Counted from the first letter of the stretch, positions 9,834 through 19,166 are shown. The stretch: 64,000 bases of DNA from an uncultured Bacteroidales bacterium (GCA_910578275.1 CAJTPR010000003.1:1-64000); one strand, 5' to 3'. Made by a program: numbers and translations. The notes: generated from the letters alone by a model not told the origin.

Positions 9834-12212
9834 ATGGAATCCCGCTTTTCCCGTTTTTCGAGGGTTTGTGTTTTTTCGATAGGAATCCTTTGGGCGTTCC
9901 AGGCGACCTTGTCCGCACAGGATGTGTTCACGCTTTCGGGAAAAATCCAGGACAAGAAGACTTCGCAGGCCTTGCCCGACGTGGCTGTCTGGGTGGAACC
10001 CGCCGGAAAGGGCACCACCTCGGAACAGGATGGGCGTTACCGGTTGCGGCTGGCTCCCGGGACGTACACGATGAAAGTGAGCAGTCTCGGCTACGGTGTG
10101 ATCAGTCGAAACGTGGAAATCAAGAACAAGGACGTCGTCGAGAATTTCTTTGTCGAGCCTGACGCGGTTCAACTGGAAAGCGTGGAGATACGCGGTAGCC
10201 GCGCCGTGCAGGCCTCGCGCAACACCATCGGGATGAATACCTTCACCTCTGAAATGGTGCAGCGCATTCCCGCCCTTCTGGGCGAGGCCGACATCATCAA
10301 GGCCGTACAGATGCTTCCGGGCGTGCTCATGGCCTCCGAAAGCAGTTCCGGCTTCAGCGTGCGCGGAGGCGGGCTTGACCAGAACGCCATTCTTTTGGAT
10401 CGCACGCTTATCTACAATCCCACGCATACCTGCGGGTTCTTTTCGGTATTCAACAACGACGTCATTGGCGGCGCGGAAGTCTATAAGGGCGATATTCCCA
10501 TCGCCTACGGGGGACGTTTGTCTTCGGTAGTGGATGTTTCCATGCGCGACGGCAATTTCAACGACTATCACGTGGAGGGCGGCGTGGGGTTGCTTTTGGC
10601 CAAACTCACGGTAGATGGTCCTATTTGGAAAGACCATACTTCTTTCTTGGTTTCAGGACGGAGCACTTATTTCGATGCCTTTCTTCCTTTGATCGGCATG
10701 AAAGGTACCAAGTTGGGCTTTTACGATGTGAACACCCGCATCGTGCACAAGTTTGCCAACAACAAGGACAAGATTTCCCTTTCGGGCTACATGGGGCAAG
10801 ACCGTTTCGGCATGACTTCCGATGACAATGCGAAGATGGGCCTTGATTTCGGCAACAAGATGCTCGCGCTTACCTATACGCATCTTTTCTCCAACCGTCT
10901 GGCCGTGAATGCGACGGTGAACCTGAGCGATTACATAAGCGATGTGGGTATGGACGCCGACGGCTACGACTTTTCCTGGAAAAGCCGCATAACCGACTAC
11001 GGCGGTCAGGTGGACGGGGTTTTCACGCCCGGGAACCATGATGTCCGGTTCGGATTCCTGCTAAGATACCATACTTGTCAGCCGGGCGAGTTGAAACTGC
11101 ACATGAGCGAAAGCATGGGTTTTCTGGATTCGGCCCATCGCATAGCCTTCAACCAAGACAAGATGCACAGCTTGGAGAGTGCCCTCTATGCGGGCAACAG
11201 CCAGACCATCGGCAAGCATTTGTCCATCAAGTACGGCTTGCGGTTCAGCACTTTTTCGAACCGGGGAAGGGATTCGGTTTCCAAGTTCGACAAGGATTAT
11301 CAACGTGTGGAGCGGATTTATGAAGGCAAGAGGAACCTGTACCATACTTGGTACGGATTGGAGCCGAGAGTGGGTGTGGCATGGCGTTTCAAGCATGACA
11401 TCAGCCTCAAGTTGAACTACACGCGCACCATCCAGTACATGCAGCTGGCCACTAATTCCAATTCGGGCAATCCCATGGATATATGGTTTCCCGCCAATCC
11501 TTTCGTCAAGCCGCAGACGGCCGACATGATCGCCCTCGGGGTCAGTGCCGGATGGGGCAAGTCGGAATGGGAGATTTCGGTGGAGGGATACTACAAGTTC
11601 ATGCACAACGTCATAGATTTCAAGGATCATTCCAATGTGCTGCTCAATAGCGACCTTTACGGCGAATTGCGCATGGGCAGGGGCTGGGCTTACGGGCTGG
11701 AGGTGTATTTGCAGCGCAAGAAAGGCATGGTGTATGGTTCGTTGAGCTATACTTGGTCGCGTTCCATGCGCGTCATCGACCAGGTGAACGAGGGCGAGGC
11801 CTATCCTTCTCCGCAAGACAGGCCGCATGCGGTGAACCTGTTGCTCAACGTCGATCCCCATCCGCGTCATTCGGTTTCGTTCAATTGGGTTTTTTATTCG
11901 GGCCAGCCAGCCACGTATCCTGTCGGGAAGGCGGTCATAGACGGTAATTTCGTGCCTGTTTACGGGAAACGTAATTCCGACCGCTTGGAAGACTATCATC
12001 GTCTGGACGTTTCGTATGTGTTCAAGTCGAAGCCGAATACGGGAAAACGTTTCAGCTGGAGCCTTTCGGCGGGTGTCTATAACGCCTATGCCCGCAAGAA
12101 CCCTTGGACGGTTTCGTTCAAGCAGGACGATGACAATCCCGATATCGCTTACGCGGAAAAGATTTACCTTTTTTCGGCGGTTCCGTTCGTGAGTTTCAAT
12201 TTCAGATGGTAG
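9834..12212 (+). CDS. TonB-dependent receptor with carboxypeptidase-like N-terminal domain
   Basis: This is an outer-membrane active transporter of 792 residues. A signal peptide (about 1-28, ending ATLSAQ) is followed by a CarboxypepD_reg-like beta-sandwich (about 33-115), a plug domain with SVRGGGLDQN and a long barrel ending in a terminal aromatic strand (FNFRW). It is short for a SusC protein and its partner is a DUF4249 lipoprotein, not SusD, so a glycan substrate is not implied. The stop overlaps the DUF4249 ORF region, indicating one operon. The ligand is unknown. Energy would come from a TonB complex such as the one at 39-41 kb. Confidence 0.92.
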   Translation: MESRFSRFSRVCVFSIGILWAFQATLSAQDVFTLSGKIQDKKTSQALPDVAVWVEPAGKGTTSEQDGRYRLRLAPGTYTMKVSSLGYGVISRNVEIKNKDVVENFFVEPDAVQLESVEIRGSRAVQASRNTIGMNTFTSEMVQRIPALLGEADIIKAVQMLPGVLMASESSSGFSVRGGGLDQNAILLDRTLIYNPTHTCGFFSVFNNDVIGGAEVYKGDIPIAYGGRLSSVVDVSMRDGNFNDYHVEGGVGLLLAKLTVDGPIWKDHTSFLVSGRSTYFDAFLPLIGMKGTKLGFYDVNTRIVHKFANNKDKISLSGYMGQDRFGMTSDDNAKMGLDFGNKMLALTYTHLFSNRLAVNATVNLSDYISDVGMDADGYDFSWKSRITDYGGQVDGVFTPGNHDVRFGFLLRYHTCQPGELKLHMSESMGFLDSAHRIAFNQDKMHSLESALYAGNSQTIGKHLSIKYGLRFSTFSNRGRDSVSKFDKDYQRVERIYEGKRNLYHTWYGLEPRVGVAWRFKHDISLKLNYTRTIQYMQLATNSNSGNPMDIWFPANPFVKPQTADMIALGVSAGWGKSEWEISVEGYYKFMHNVIDFKDHSNVLLNSDLYGELRMGRGWAYGLEVYLQRKKGMVYGSLSYTWSRSMRVIDQVNEGEAYPSPQDRPHAVNLLLNVDPHPRHSVSFNWVFYSGQPATYPVGKAVIDGNFVPVYGKRNSDRLEDYHRLDVSYVFKSKPNTGKRFSWSLSAGVYNAYARKNPWTVSFKQDDDNPDIAYAEKIYLFSAVPFVSFNFRW

Positions 12213-12220
12213 CAAGAAAT

Positions 12221-13144
12221 ATGGAAACAAAAACGATTCGCGCGCTATTTCCATTCCTTGCCTGTTTGCTATTCCTGGCAGCCTGCAAGGAGAAGATAGA
12301 CCTGAAACTTTCTTCGTCGCAGGTACGGTTGGTGGTGGACGCGCGTTTTACCAACGATACCACGACGCATGTGGTCAAATTGAGCCGCACTTGCGACTAT
12401 TTCGATCCCCGGACGGACAGTCTGGGCGTGACGGGCGCGGAGGTCTATGTTACCGATCAGGACGGCACGCGTTTCGATTTCCTGCCCCTCGACACTATGC
12501 CGGGCTGGTATGTCTCGGCGCCGGACGTTTACGGTACGATGGGAAGAACTTATCATTTGCATGTCTGGGTGGACTTCGACGGGGACGGCGCGCGTGAATA
12601 TTACGAGGCGCAAAGCCCGATGCCCTATATGCCGCCCATCGATTCGGCCAAAGCGGTGTACGGATACCCGCTGCCGCCTTTCGGTTGGGGCAAGTATCTG
12701 GGTTGGAACCTGCTCATTTATGCGCAGGATCCGCCTACCAAGGAATACTACGGGTTCAGTTATGCGGTGAACGGCAAGGTGTATGAAGACAGCATCGACA
12801 ATATTTTCCTGTTTCCTGATGATTTTTCGGCAGGGCTTTACTTGAGAGGGGTATCGATGTATTTCTTTCCCGAACCTGTCGATGAAATACGGGATTTGCT
12901 CAAGGTGGTGGTGAAAGAGGGCGATGTATTGACGCTCATCGGATACAGTTTTACCAAAGGATACAACGACTACATAGGTCAGGTACGCGACGCCTTGTCG
13001 TCGAACATACCTGTTTTCAGCGCCGCGCCGTCCAACATACGAGGCAATGTGAGCAACGACGCTTTCGGATATTTCGCCGTCTATGCGGTGGGCAAGGCTT
13101 CTTGTTTGGCAGGCAAGCCCGGATTAAAGACGGCGGAACCTTAA
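12221..13144 (+). CDS. DUF4249 family lipoprotein, receptor partner
   Basis: This 307-residue protein has a lipoprotein signal (LLFLAAC lipobox near residue 20) and a beta-rich body matching the DUF4249 family, which in Bacteroidota is nearly always encoded beside a TonB-dependent receptor. It probably sits at the cell surface as a lid or substrate-binding partner of that receptor; this role is inferred by analogy with SusD and is not proven. The chosen ATG is 9 bases after the receptor stop. An earlier in-frame ATG at 12206 overlaps that stop and would add MVARN. Confidence 0.85.
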   Translation: METKTIRALFPFLACLLFLAACKEKIDLKLSSSQVRLVVDARFTNDTTTHVVKLSRTCDYFDPRTDSLGVTGAEVYVTDQDGTRFDFLPLDTMPGWYVSAPDVYGTMGRTYHLHVWVDFDGDGAREYYEAQSPMPYMPPIDSAKAVYGYPLPPFGWGKYLGWNLLIYAQDPPTKEYYGFSYAVNGKVYEDSIDNIFLFPDDFSAGLYLRGVSMYFFPEPVDEIRDLLKVVVKEGDVLTLIGYSFTKGYNDYIGQVRDALSSNIPVFSAAPSNIRGNVSNDAFGYFAVYAVGKASCLAGKPGLKTAEP

Positions 13145-13155
13145 GAAACCCGGAT

Positions 13156-13995
13156 ATGGCCACATCGGAAACCGGAGCGATGACGCTCCGCTTCAATTAC
13201 GACAACGTCTTTTACAGTTTTTACTACGACGGCCAAGGGGCTTGCGTGCATCGTTCCCGTGAATATGCGCTGAACTACGTCTATTCGGGCCAGATGGTGC
13301 TCGACAACGGCCAAGAGGAAATCCGTATAGGCAAGGGCGAATGCGTCTTCATTCCCCGCGACCATCATATCACGATGTACAAACGTCCGTTCGAGGGCGA
13401 ACGGTATTGCGGTATCTTCCTGATGTTCACACGTCAGTTCTTGCGTGAGATTTACGGAAAACTGGACTTGCCGCGCGGTGTGGATCCTGCCACGGGGAAA
13501 CTTGATGCAGGCGTCATGAAACTTCCGCACACGGCCGAATTGGCCAGCCTTTTCACTTCGATGACTCCTTATTTCGATCCGGACGTGAAACCGCAGGGCG
13601 ACTTCATGCGCTTGAAGATGCAGGAAGGCCTGTTGGCGCTCCTGCATATCGATGAGCGGTTCGTTCCTGCCTTGTTCGATTTCAACGAACCTTGGAAAAT
13701 CGACATATTGGATTTCATGGACAAGAACTACATGTACGAGTTTTCCATGGAAGACATGGCGCATTACACAGGACGCAGCCTGGCCACATTCAAACGGGAT
13801 TTCAAGAAGATAAGCGACCTCACGCCTGAGAAATGGCTTATACGCAAGCGGCTTGACGTGGCTTACGCGAAAATGAAGGAGGGCGGCAAGAAGGTCGTGG
13901 ACGTTTATGCCGAAGTGGGATTCAAGAATCCCTCGCATTTCTCGACGGCGTTCAAGAAACGCTACGGTGTCCCGCCGACCTCGATGCTTTCGTAA
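13156..13995 (+). CDS. AraC family transcriptional regulator
   Basis: A 279-residue one-component regulator. The N-terminal half is a cupin-like sensor (GECVFIPRDHH). The C-terminal 100 residues form the paired helix-turn-helix of the AraC family, with SMEDMAHYTGRSLATFKRDF as the first helix-turn-helix and DVYAEVGFKNPSHFSTAFKK as the second. The ATG lies 11 bases after the DUF4249 stop, so it may be co-transcribed with the receptor pair. It could equally control the redox cassette starting at 14285. Effector unknown. Confidence 0.88.
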   Translation: MATSETGAMTLRFNYDNVFYSFYYDGQGACVHRSREYALNYVYSGQMVLDNGQEEIRIGKGECVFIPRDHHITMYKRPFEGERYCGIFLMFTRQFLREIYGKLDLPRGVDPATGKLDAGVMKLPHTAELASLFTSMTPYFDPDVKPQGDFMRLKMQEGLLALLHIDERFVPALFDFNEPWKIDILDFMDKNYMYEFSMEDMAHYTGRSLATFKRDFKKISDLTPEKWLIRKRLDVAYAKMKEGGKKVVDVYAEVGFKNPSHFSTAFKKRYGVPPTSMLS

Positions 13996-14284
13996 GATAG
14001 GGCACCACGTAAGGAGAGCCGGGGCTTTCTCCCGGTTTGGCCGTTCTTTCCGACGAGATGGGACGTGCGGACGGCGGTTGGTCAAGTTCGGCAAGGTTTT
14101 CTCGCGGATCGTTTCATGGGAAAAGGGATATGGCATTCGACGGTCATTGAACTTTTGGGAAAGTATTTTTGAGCCTCACGGAAATGTCTGGCCGGGAGTT
14201 TCATTCTAATTTTGTGCCCTGCATCTGGATCGATGCCCTTGTTCAGGGGCGGGAAAACAGGTGTTTCATCAAAAAAAATCTGCC
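13996..14284 (+). promoter_or_regulatory. Intergenic region with a candidate promoter for the redox cassette
   Basis: I see no gene in these 289 bases. A weak GC hairpin (CCGGG-CCCGG at about 14022-14038, followed by TTT) may end the regulator transcript. TAATTTTG at 14207-14214 fits the Bacteroidota -7 consensus and lies 71 bases before the flavoprotein ATG. No clear TTTG -33 box is present at the expected distance. Confidence 0.4.
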
Positions 14285-14821
14285 ATGAAAAAAGTATTGG
14301 TCATTTCCTCCAGCCTGCGGGCCGGGAGCAATTCGGAAGCATTGGCCGACGCGTTCGCGCGTGGTGCGGCCGAATCAGGGCACGACGTGGAAAAACTCAC
14401 GCTCAGAGACAAGGAAATCCGGTTTTGCAAGGGATGTCTTGCCTGTCAGCAAACCCGTCGTTGCGTCATTGCCGACGATGCTCCTGCCATCGTGTCCAAG
14501 ATGCACGATGCCGATGTCATCGCCTTCGCTTCGCCTATTTATTACTATGAGATGTGCGGCCAGCTCAAGACGTTGCTCGACCGTGCCAATCCGCTTTACG
14601 CCTCCGACTACCGTTTTCGCGACGTTTATGTTCTTACCAGCGCCGCCGAAGACCGGGACCATGTTCCCGACCGTGCCGTTTCAGGTCTGACGGGTTGGAT
14701 AGATTGTTTCGGGAAGGCGCGTCTTGCCGGTTCCCTGTTCGCCGGCGGCGTAACCGCCCCGGGCGAGATAAGAGGCCATGCGGCCTTGCATGCCGCCCAT
14801 GAGGCTGGAAAATCTTGTTGA
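14285..14821 (+). CDS. Flavodoxin-fold NAD(P)H-dependent FMN reductase / iron-sulfur flavoprotein-like
   Basis: A 178-residue flavodoxin-like protein. The phosphate-binding loop of FMN is seen in SSSLRAGSNSEAL (residues 8-20). Cysteines C48, C51, C54 and C60 make a C-x2-C-x2-C-x5-C pattern as in the iron-sulfur flavoprotein (Isf) branch, so a 4Fe-4S cluster is possible, though many plain FMN reductases share this pattern. It likely moves electrons from NAD(P)H or ferredoxin to an organic acceptor in the cytoplasm. The ATG giving MKKVLVISSS was preferred over a GTG eight codons upstream. It leads a probable three-gene operon. Confidence 0.85.
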   Translation: MKKVLVISSSLRAGSNSEALADAFARGAAESGHDVEKLTLRDKEIRFCKGCLACQQTRRCVIADDAPAIVSKMHDADVIAFASPIYYYEMCGQLKTLLDRANPLYASDYRFRDVYVLTSAAEDRDHVPDRAVSGLTGWIDCFGKARLAGSLFAGGVTAPGEIRGHAALHAAHEAGKSC

Positions 14822-14846
14822 CGGGGTAACGATAAAGAAAATCACG

Positions 14847-15671
14847 ATGAAAAAGATCATTTCGGCTTCGACATTCGGAATAATATTGACATTACAGGCC
14901 ATGACACAACAACCTATCAGCCAGACTGCGGGGCGCCTGCAGCTGGGTGCGTTCGCTCCCGAGTTCGCCCGTCTCAACGACGACATGCTTTTCGGGCAAA
15001 TCTGGAACCGTCCAGGTCTTAGTCCGCACGACAGGAGCATGGTGACCATCGCCACGTTGGTGGGCAAGGGCGTCGTCGATGCTTCGCTTGCCCATCATTT
15101 GCAATTCGCCAAAAGCAATGGCGTGACCCGTACCGAGATTTCGGAAATGCTCACGCATATCGCCTTTTACGCCGGATGGCCCGATGCCTGGGGCGCGTTC
15201 CGCCTGGCCAAGGACGTTTGGGCCGATGAGGTGGAAGAAACGGATGCCAAGGCGGCTTTTCAACGTCAGATGGTCTTCCCCGTCGGCGCTCCCAATACCG
15301 AATACGCCCGGTATTTTACAGGTGACAGCTACTTGGCACGCGTAAGTACCGGACAGATTCCCTTTTCCAACGTGACGTTTGAGCCGCGTTGTCGCAACCA
15401 CTGGCACATGCACCGTGCCCTCCGGGGCGGAGGGCAGATGCTGGTCTGCGTGGCCGGTCGCGGTTGGTATCAGGAGGAAGGAAAGCCTGCCGTGCGGATG
15501 TTGCCTGGCGATGTGGTACATGTGCCGGCCAATGTGAAACATTGGCATGGAGCCGCCGCCGACAGTTGGTTCGCCCATTTGTCCTTTGAGTTGCCGGGCA
15601 CGAAAACGTCCGTCGAATGGTTCGATCCGGTAACGGATACGGAGTACGACGCGCTTCAAACCGTAAAATGA
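14847..15671 (+). CDS. Exported carboxymuconolactone decarboxylase-cupin fusion
   Basis: This 274-residue protein joins a carboxymuconolactone-decarboxylase domain (about 35-125) to a C-terminal cupin (about 165-255). The cupin shows metal-binding histidines in NHWHMH (residues 184-189) and VKHWHGA. No CxxC is present in the first domain, so this is not an AhpD-type peroxidase. The N-terminus (MKKIISAST followed by a hydrophobic run) looks like a signal peptide, suggesting a periplasmic place, unusual for this enzyme class. The start was taken at MKKII because upstream in-frame codons overlap the flavoprotein gene. True substrate unknown. Confidence 0.82.
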   Translation: MKKIISASTFGIILTLQAMTQQPISQTAGRLQLGAFAPEFARLNDDMLFGQIWNRPGLSPHDRSMVTIATLVGKGVVDASLAHHLQFAKSNGVTRTEISEMLTHIAFYAGWPDAWGAFRLAKDVWADEVEETDAKAAFQRQMVFPVGAPNTEYARYFTGDSYLARVSTGQIPFSNVTFEPRCRNHWHMHRALRGGGQMLVCVAGRGWYQEEGKPAVRMLPGDVVHVPANVKHWHGAAADSWFAHLSFELPGTKTSVEWFDPVTDTEYDALQTVK

Positions 15672-15681
15672 AAAAAGAGCA

Positions 15682-16740
15682 ATGAATACATTCAAAATCG
15701 TGCCGTTTCTTGCCGCCTTGCTGCTGTCTGCTTGCACGGCTGCGGGAACGGATTCCAAAACAAGCAAAGACATGGATACGTTTGACCTGACCCGGGAATG
15801 GGACAAGACTTTCCCCGAAAGCGAAAAGGTGAAGCACCGCAAGGTGACTTTCAGGAACCGTTACGGCATCACGTTGGTTGCCGATTTGTACGAACCTGTC
15901 ACGGCCAAGGGCAAGTTGCCCGCCATCGCCGTCAGCGGGCCGTTCGGCGCGGTCAAGGAACAGGCTTCGGGCCTGTACGCGCAGACGTTGGCCGAGCGTG
16001 GCTTCCTCACGTTGGCCTTTGACCCTTCGTTTACCGGCGAAAGCGGCGGAGAACCGCGTTACGTGGCCTCGCCCGACATCAACACCGAGGATTTCAGCGC
16101 GGCGGTGGACTATCTTTCCTCCCTGTCCGGAGTGGACGCGGAACGTATCGGCATCGTGGGCATTTGCGGCTGGGGCGGATTCGCCATCAATGCGGCCGCT
16201 CTCGACACGCGTGTGAAGGCTACGGTTGCTTCCACGATGTACGACATGACCCGCGTCACGGCCCAAGGCTATTTCGATGTCATGGATGCCGATGCCCGTC
16301 ATGAATTACGCAAGCGGCTCAACGCGCAACGTGGTGAGGACTTCAGGAAAGGTACGTACGCCTTGGCGGGCGGCGTGATAGACCCGCTTCCCGACGACGC
16401 GCCGCAGTTCGTCAAGGATTATCACGCCTATTACAAGACCTCGCGCGGTTATCATGCCCGTTCGCTCAATTCGAACAAGGGGTGGAACCAGACTTCGGCC
16501 TTGGCGTTCCTGAATGCGCCCATTCTCGCTTACGCCGGTGAAATCCGCAGTGCCGTGCTCGTCGTTCACGGACAAAAGGCGCACTCCCGCTATTTCGGCG
16601 AAGACGCGTTCAAGAAACTGAAAGGCGACAACAAGGAACTGTTCATCGTTCCCGACGCGAGCCATGTGGACTTGTACGACAATCTGGAAAAAATCCCATT
16701 CGACAAGATAGCGGCCTTTTTTCTGGAGAACCTAAAGTAG
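15682..16740 (+). CDS. Alpha/beta hydrolase lipoprotein, dienelactone-hydrolase-like
   Basis: A 352-residue lipoprotein (lipobox LLSAC, lipidated C18) with an alpha/beta-hydrolase body. The nucleophile elbow reads GICGWGG, so the nucleophile should be C162 instead of serine, as in dienelactone hydrolases. A catalytic histidine is likely in DASHVD near residue 328. It follows the decarboxylase-cupin gene by 10 bases, and the pairing of lactone-type decarboxylase and dienelactone-like hydrolase suggests a shared substrate outside the cytoplasm. It ends convergently with the patatin gene, with a terminator between. Confidence 0.85.
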   Translation: MNTFKIVPFLAALLLSACTAAGTDSKTSKDMDTFDLTREWDKTFPESEKVKHRKVTFRNRYGITLVADLYEPVTAKGKLPAIAVSGPFGAVKEQASGLYAQTLAERGFLTLAFDPSFTGESGGEPRYVASPDINTEDFSAAVDYLSSLSGVDAERIGIVGICGWGGFAINAAALDTRVKATVASTMYDMTRVTAQGYFDVMDADARHELRKRLNAQRGEDFRKGTYALAGGVIDPLPDDAPQFVKDYHAYYKTSRGYHARSLNSNKGWNQTSALAFLNAPILAYAGEIRSAVLVVHGQKAHSRYFGEDAFKKLKGDNKELFIVPDASHVDLYDNLEKIPFDKIAAFFLENLK

Positions 16741-16760
16741 CCGCAAGGAAAGTATCGGAT

Positions 16761-16796
16761 CAGGGACGTCGTCGCATGCGATGTCCCTGATTTTTT
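16761..16796 (+). terminator. Rho-independent terminator after the hydrolase gene
   Basis: An 11-bp stem (CAGGGACGTCG with CGATGTCCCTG, one G-T pair) is followed by six T residues. It lies between convergent genes and serves the plus-strand operon 14285-16740. Confidence 0.85.
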
Positions 16797-19153
16797 CAGA
16801 ACCAATATCCGATATGTAGGAATACATTGAAATTGTGTATATTGGAAGTTTGAAAGCTGAGTCCGACGGGGCCGATGGGCGTATTATAAGAGAGGCCGAT
16901 GTTGCCACCGTAAATCAGATTGTCGTATTCATGGACGAATTCGGCCAGTTCGTAATCGGCTTTTCCCACTGCGCCGCGCACATGGAAGTAAAGGTTCTTG
17001 AGAATCATTACTTGTGTGGCAAGTCGCAGGTTCACTATCTGATAGCCGCTTGATTGTCCCGGGAGCACGCCCGGCATCATCGTGGTGTAAACGGCATTCA
17101 GATCCGCACAGCCGCCTTGGAAAAACTGGTGTTGTATGGGAATGATCGCGCGGCTCTTGATCGGAATCATGCCGATCGTGAATCCGGGGTAGATGCTTAC
17201 GCGTCTGCCAGCCGGAATGGCGAAATCGGCTTTCCAGTAAAGGCTAAGGAAGTGCGACGCTGATTTGCCCCCGCCTGTGGAGGGATTGCCCAGCAAGACA
17301 GGCAGGGTGGCGTCGAACGTCATGAAGAAACCTCTTGTCGGATAGAATTTCTTGTCGTAGTTGTTATGCCTGTAATACAGGTAGGGATAGATATGATGGT
17401 TGTCGAATATGTCATGCCGGTTGATGCCTTTGTCGTTGGAAAGCCTCATTTGATTGTCGGCGAATTCATAGGCCACGCCTATGCCCAGGATGTCGGTCTT
17501 CCAGGCGGATTGTCCGTATAACTTGGCCCTGTAACGGTTGGTTCGCATGTCCGAGGAAGGTTTCTTCCTGTTTTCGAAATCCCGGTACAGGTATGTCCGG
17601 AAATTGTGGAAATCGAGGCCGACGCCGAGCGTGGGGAGCCAGACGGAATAGCTGTTTTTCTTGCTTCGCCATTTGGGTGTGAAGCGGAAGTCCGTGGAAA
17701 TGACGGGCATCTTTGACAGTTCCAAATCCAGCGTGACCACCGAGTTACGTATGCCGAAGTTTTGAAACTCCACGCCGGCCAGCAGTCCGGCCATGCGCAC
17801 GTTGTCGTAGCGCACGCCCAATTTGAAGGTGTTCGAAGGTGCTTCCTCCACATGGATGGCCAGGACCGTGGCTTCCGGATCGTTTTCGTCCACCTTGAAT
17901 TCATAGGAAACGGTCTTGAATTCGCTCAATCCGTAGAGACGGTCGATACCCTTGGTAATCGTGGACAATTTGACTTTTTTTTCCGCCTCCACCTGGAGGA
18001 ACTGGTCTATATAGGCACTGTTGAACTTCTGCAGTCCCGTATATTCGATGCGGGAGACATATACTTCCTCGGGGGGAAGATAGGGGAGTTTCTCCTTGGG
18101 GGCGTCCGGCGCGTAATTCGCCAGGTTTTCCGCGACGGCTTTCAATTGCGCGTAGACGAGCGGGTCGCGTGCGGCTTGTTCGCCCCTTGCCAGGATGGAA
18201 TCGGCTTTGATGAACGACGCCGTGCTGAAACCTTTCATGTCGGGCTTGATGAATACATGGCAATTGTTGCGGTTGTTCATCACGCGCATCTTGGACCCCA
18301 TGAAGATGACTTCTTCCAGCACGTCCATGAAATTGTTCACGTGTGCCACTCCGGCGTAAGAGAAACCTACGTCCACCCCGATGATTATATCTTTTCCGGC
18401 ATCCAGTTTCTCCTGCATCTTGTCTACGGGAAAGTTGTTGAGGACTCCGCCGTCCACCAGCAGCATGCTGTCTATTTTCACGGGGGTGAAGACGCTGGGA
18501 ATGGACATGGAGGCCCGCATGGCCATGGCCAGGTTCCCGCTGTCGAGATAGGCCGGTTGTCCGTTTACCAGATTGGCCGCCACGCAGAAGAAGGGAATGT
18601 TGAAATCCTTGAAACTCCCGTACCGGTAGGCCCGCGAAGTGAGCGTGTAGAAAAGATTGCTGATGTGTTGTCCTTTGAGCAAGCCTATGGGAACGAAAGC
18701 CGCGCTTTCGTCTTTCATGTTCCAAGGCAGATGCAGGATATAATTGGTCTTGTTCGTATAGAACATGTCCTGCCAGTCGGGCGCGTCGCTAAGCAGTTTG
18801 ACCCAGTCGGCCGCCCGCAGGATGGAATCCAGTTCATGTGCCGTGTAACCGTAGGCGTACAGGCCGCCGATGATGGCTCCCATGCTGGTTCCGGCTATGT
18901 AGTCGACGGGAATATCCAGTTCTTCCAATACTTTCAGCACGCCTACGTGGGCCATGCCTTTCGCCCCGCCGCCGCTTAATACCACGCCTACACGCGGGCG
19001 CGTACCTTTTTCCCCGGCCAGGACACGGCTTCCCCGATTCGTGTCGCCGATGGCGGGAATCGATTGCCCCGCATAGCCCCCTTGCGCCCGGGAATCGGGT
19101 ATGGAGAGCCACAATAGGGTGAAAACCATAAAAATAGGGAAGGCGTGTCTCAT
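16796..19153 (-). CDS. Patatin-like phospholipase with POTRA and outer-membrane barrel (PlpD-like)
   Basis: A 785-residue protein with a signal peptide (cleavage near SRAQG, residues 21-25) and a patatin domain: oxyanion loop SGGGAKG (60-66), nucleophile S90 in GTSMG and the partner aspartate D234 in VDGG. A POTRA-like segment and a C-terminal Omp85-type barrel ending in GYWF follow. This is the layout of type Vd autotransporters such as PlpD, so a lipase is probably displayed at or released from the surface. The open frame runs on upstream through eno, but the signal peptide fixes the start at the ATG giving MRHAFPIF. Confidence 0.9.
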   Translation of the reverse strand: MRHAFPIFMVFTLLWLSIPDSRAQGGYAGQSIPAIGDTNRGSRVLAGEKGTRPRVGVVLSGGGAKGMAHVGVLKVLEELDIPVDYIAGTSMGAIIGGLYAYGYTAHELDSILRAADWVKLLSDAPDWQDMFYTNKTNYILHLPWNMKDESAAFVPIGLLKGQHISNLFYTLTSRAYRYGSFKDFNIPFFCVAANLVNGQPAYLDSGNLAMAMRASMSIPSVFTPVKIDSMLLVDGGVLNNFPVDKMQEKLDAGKDIIIGVDVGFSYAGVAHVNNFMDVLEEVIFMGSKMRVMNNRNNCHVFIKPDMKGFSTASFIKADSILARGEQAARDPLVYAQLKAVAENLANYAPDAPKEKLPYLPPEEVYVSRIEYTGLQKFNSAYIDQFLQVEAEKKVKLSTITKGIDRLYGLSEFKTVSYEFKVDENDPEATVLAIHVEEAPSNTFKLGVRYDNVRMAGLLAGVEFQNFGIRNSVVTLDLELSKMPVISTDFRFTPKWRSKKNSYSVWLPTLGVGLDFHNFRTYLYRDFENRKKPSSDMRTNRYRAKLYGQSAWKTDILGIGVAYEFADNQMRLSNDKGINRHDIFDNHHIYPYLYYRHNNYDKKFYPTRGFFMTFDATLPVLLGNPSTGGGKSASHFLSLYWKADFAIPAGRRVSIYPGFTIGMIPIKSRAIIPIQHQFFQGGCADLNAVYTTMMPGVLPGQSSGYQIVNLRLATQVMILKNLYFHVRGAVGKADYELAEFVHEYDNLIYGGNIGLSYNTPIGPVGLSFQTSNIHNFNVFLHIGYWF

Positions 19154-19158
19154 CAAGA

Positions 19159-19166
19159 CAAAGTTA
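19159..19166 (-). promoter_or_regulatory. Candidate -7 element for the patatin gene
   Basis: Read on the minus strand this is TAACTTTG, a match to TAnnTTTG. It ends only five bases before the chosen ATG, which would make the mRNA nearly leaderless, and no TTTG -33 box is seen. It may be chance. Confidence 0.25.

Noticed and set aside
14375..14662. Antisense frame over the flavoprotein gene
   Set aside because: It mirrors conserved flavodoxin codons and has no signal of its own.
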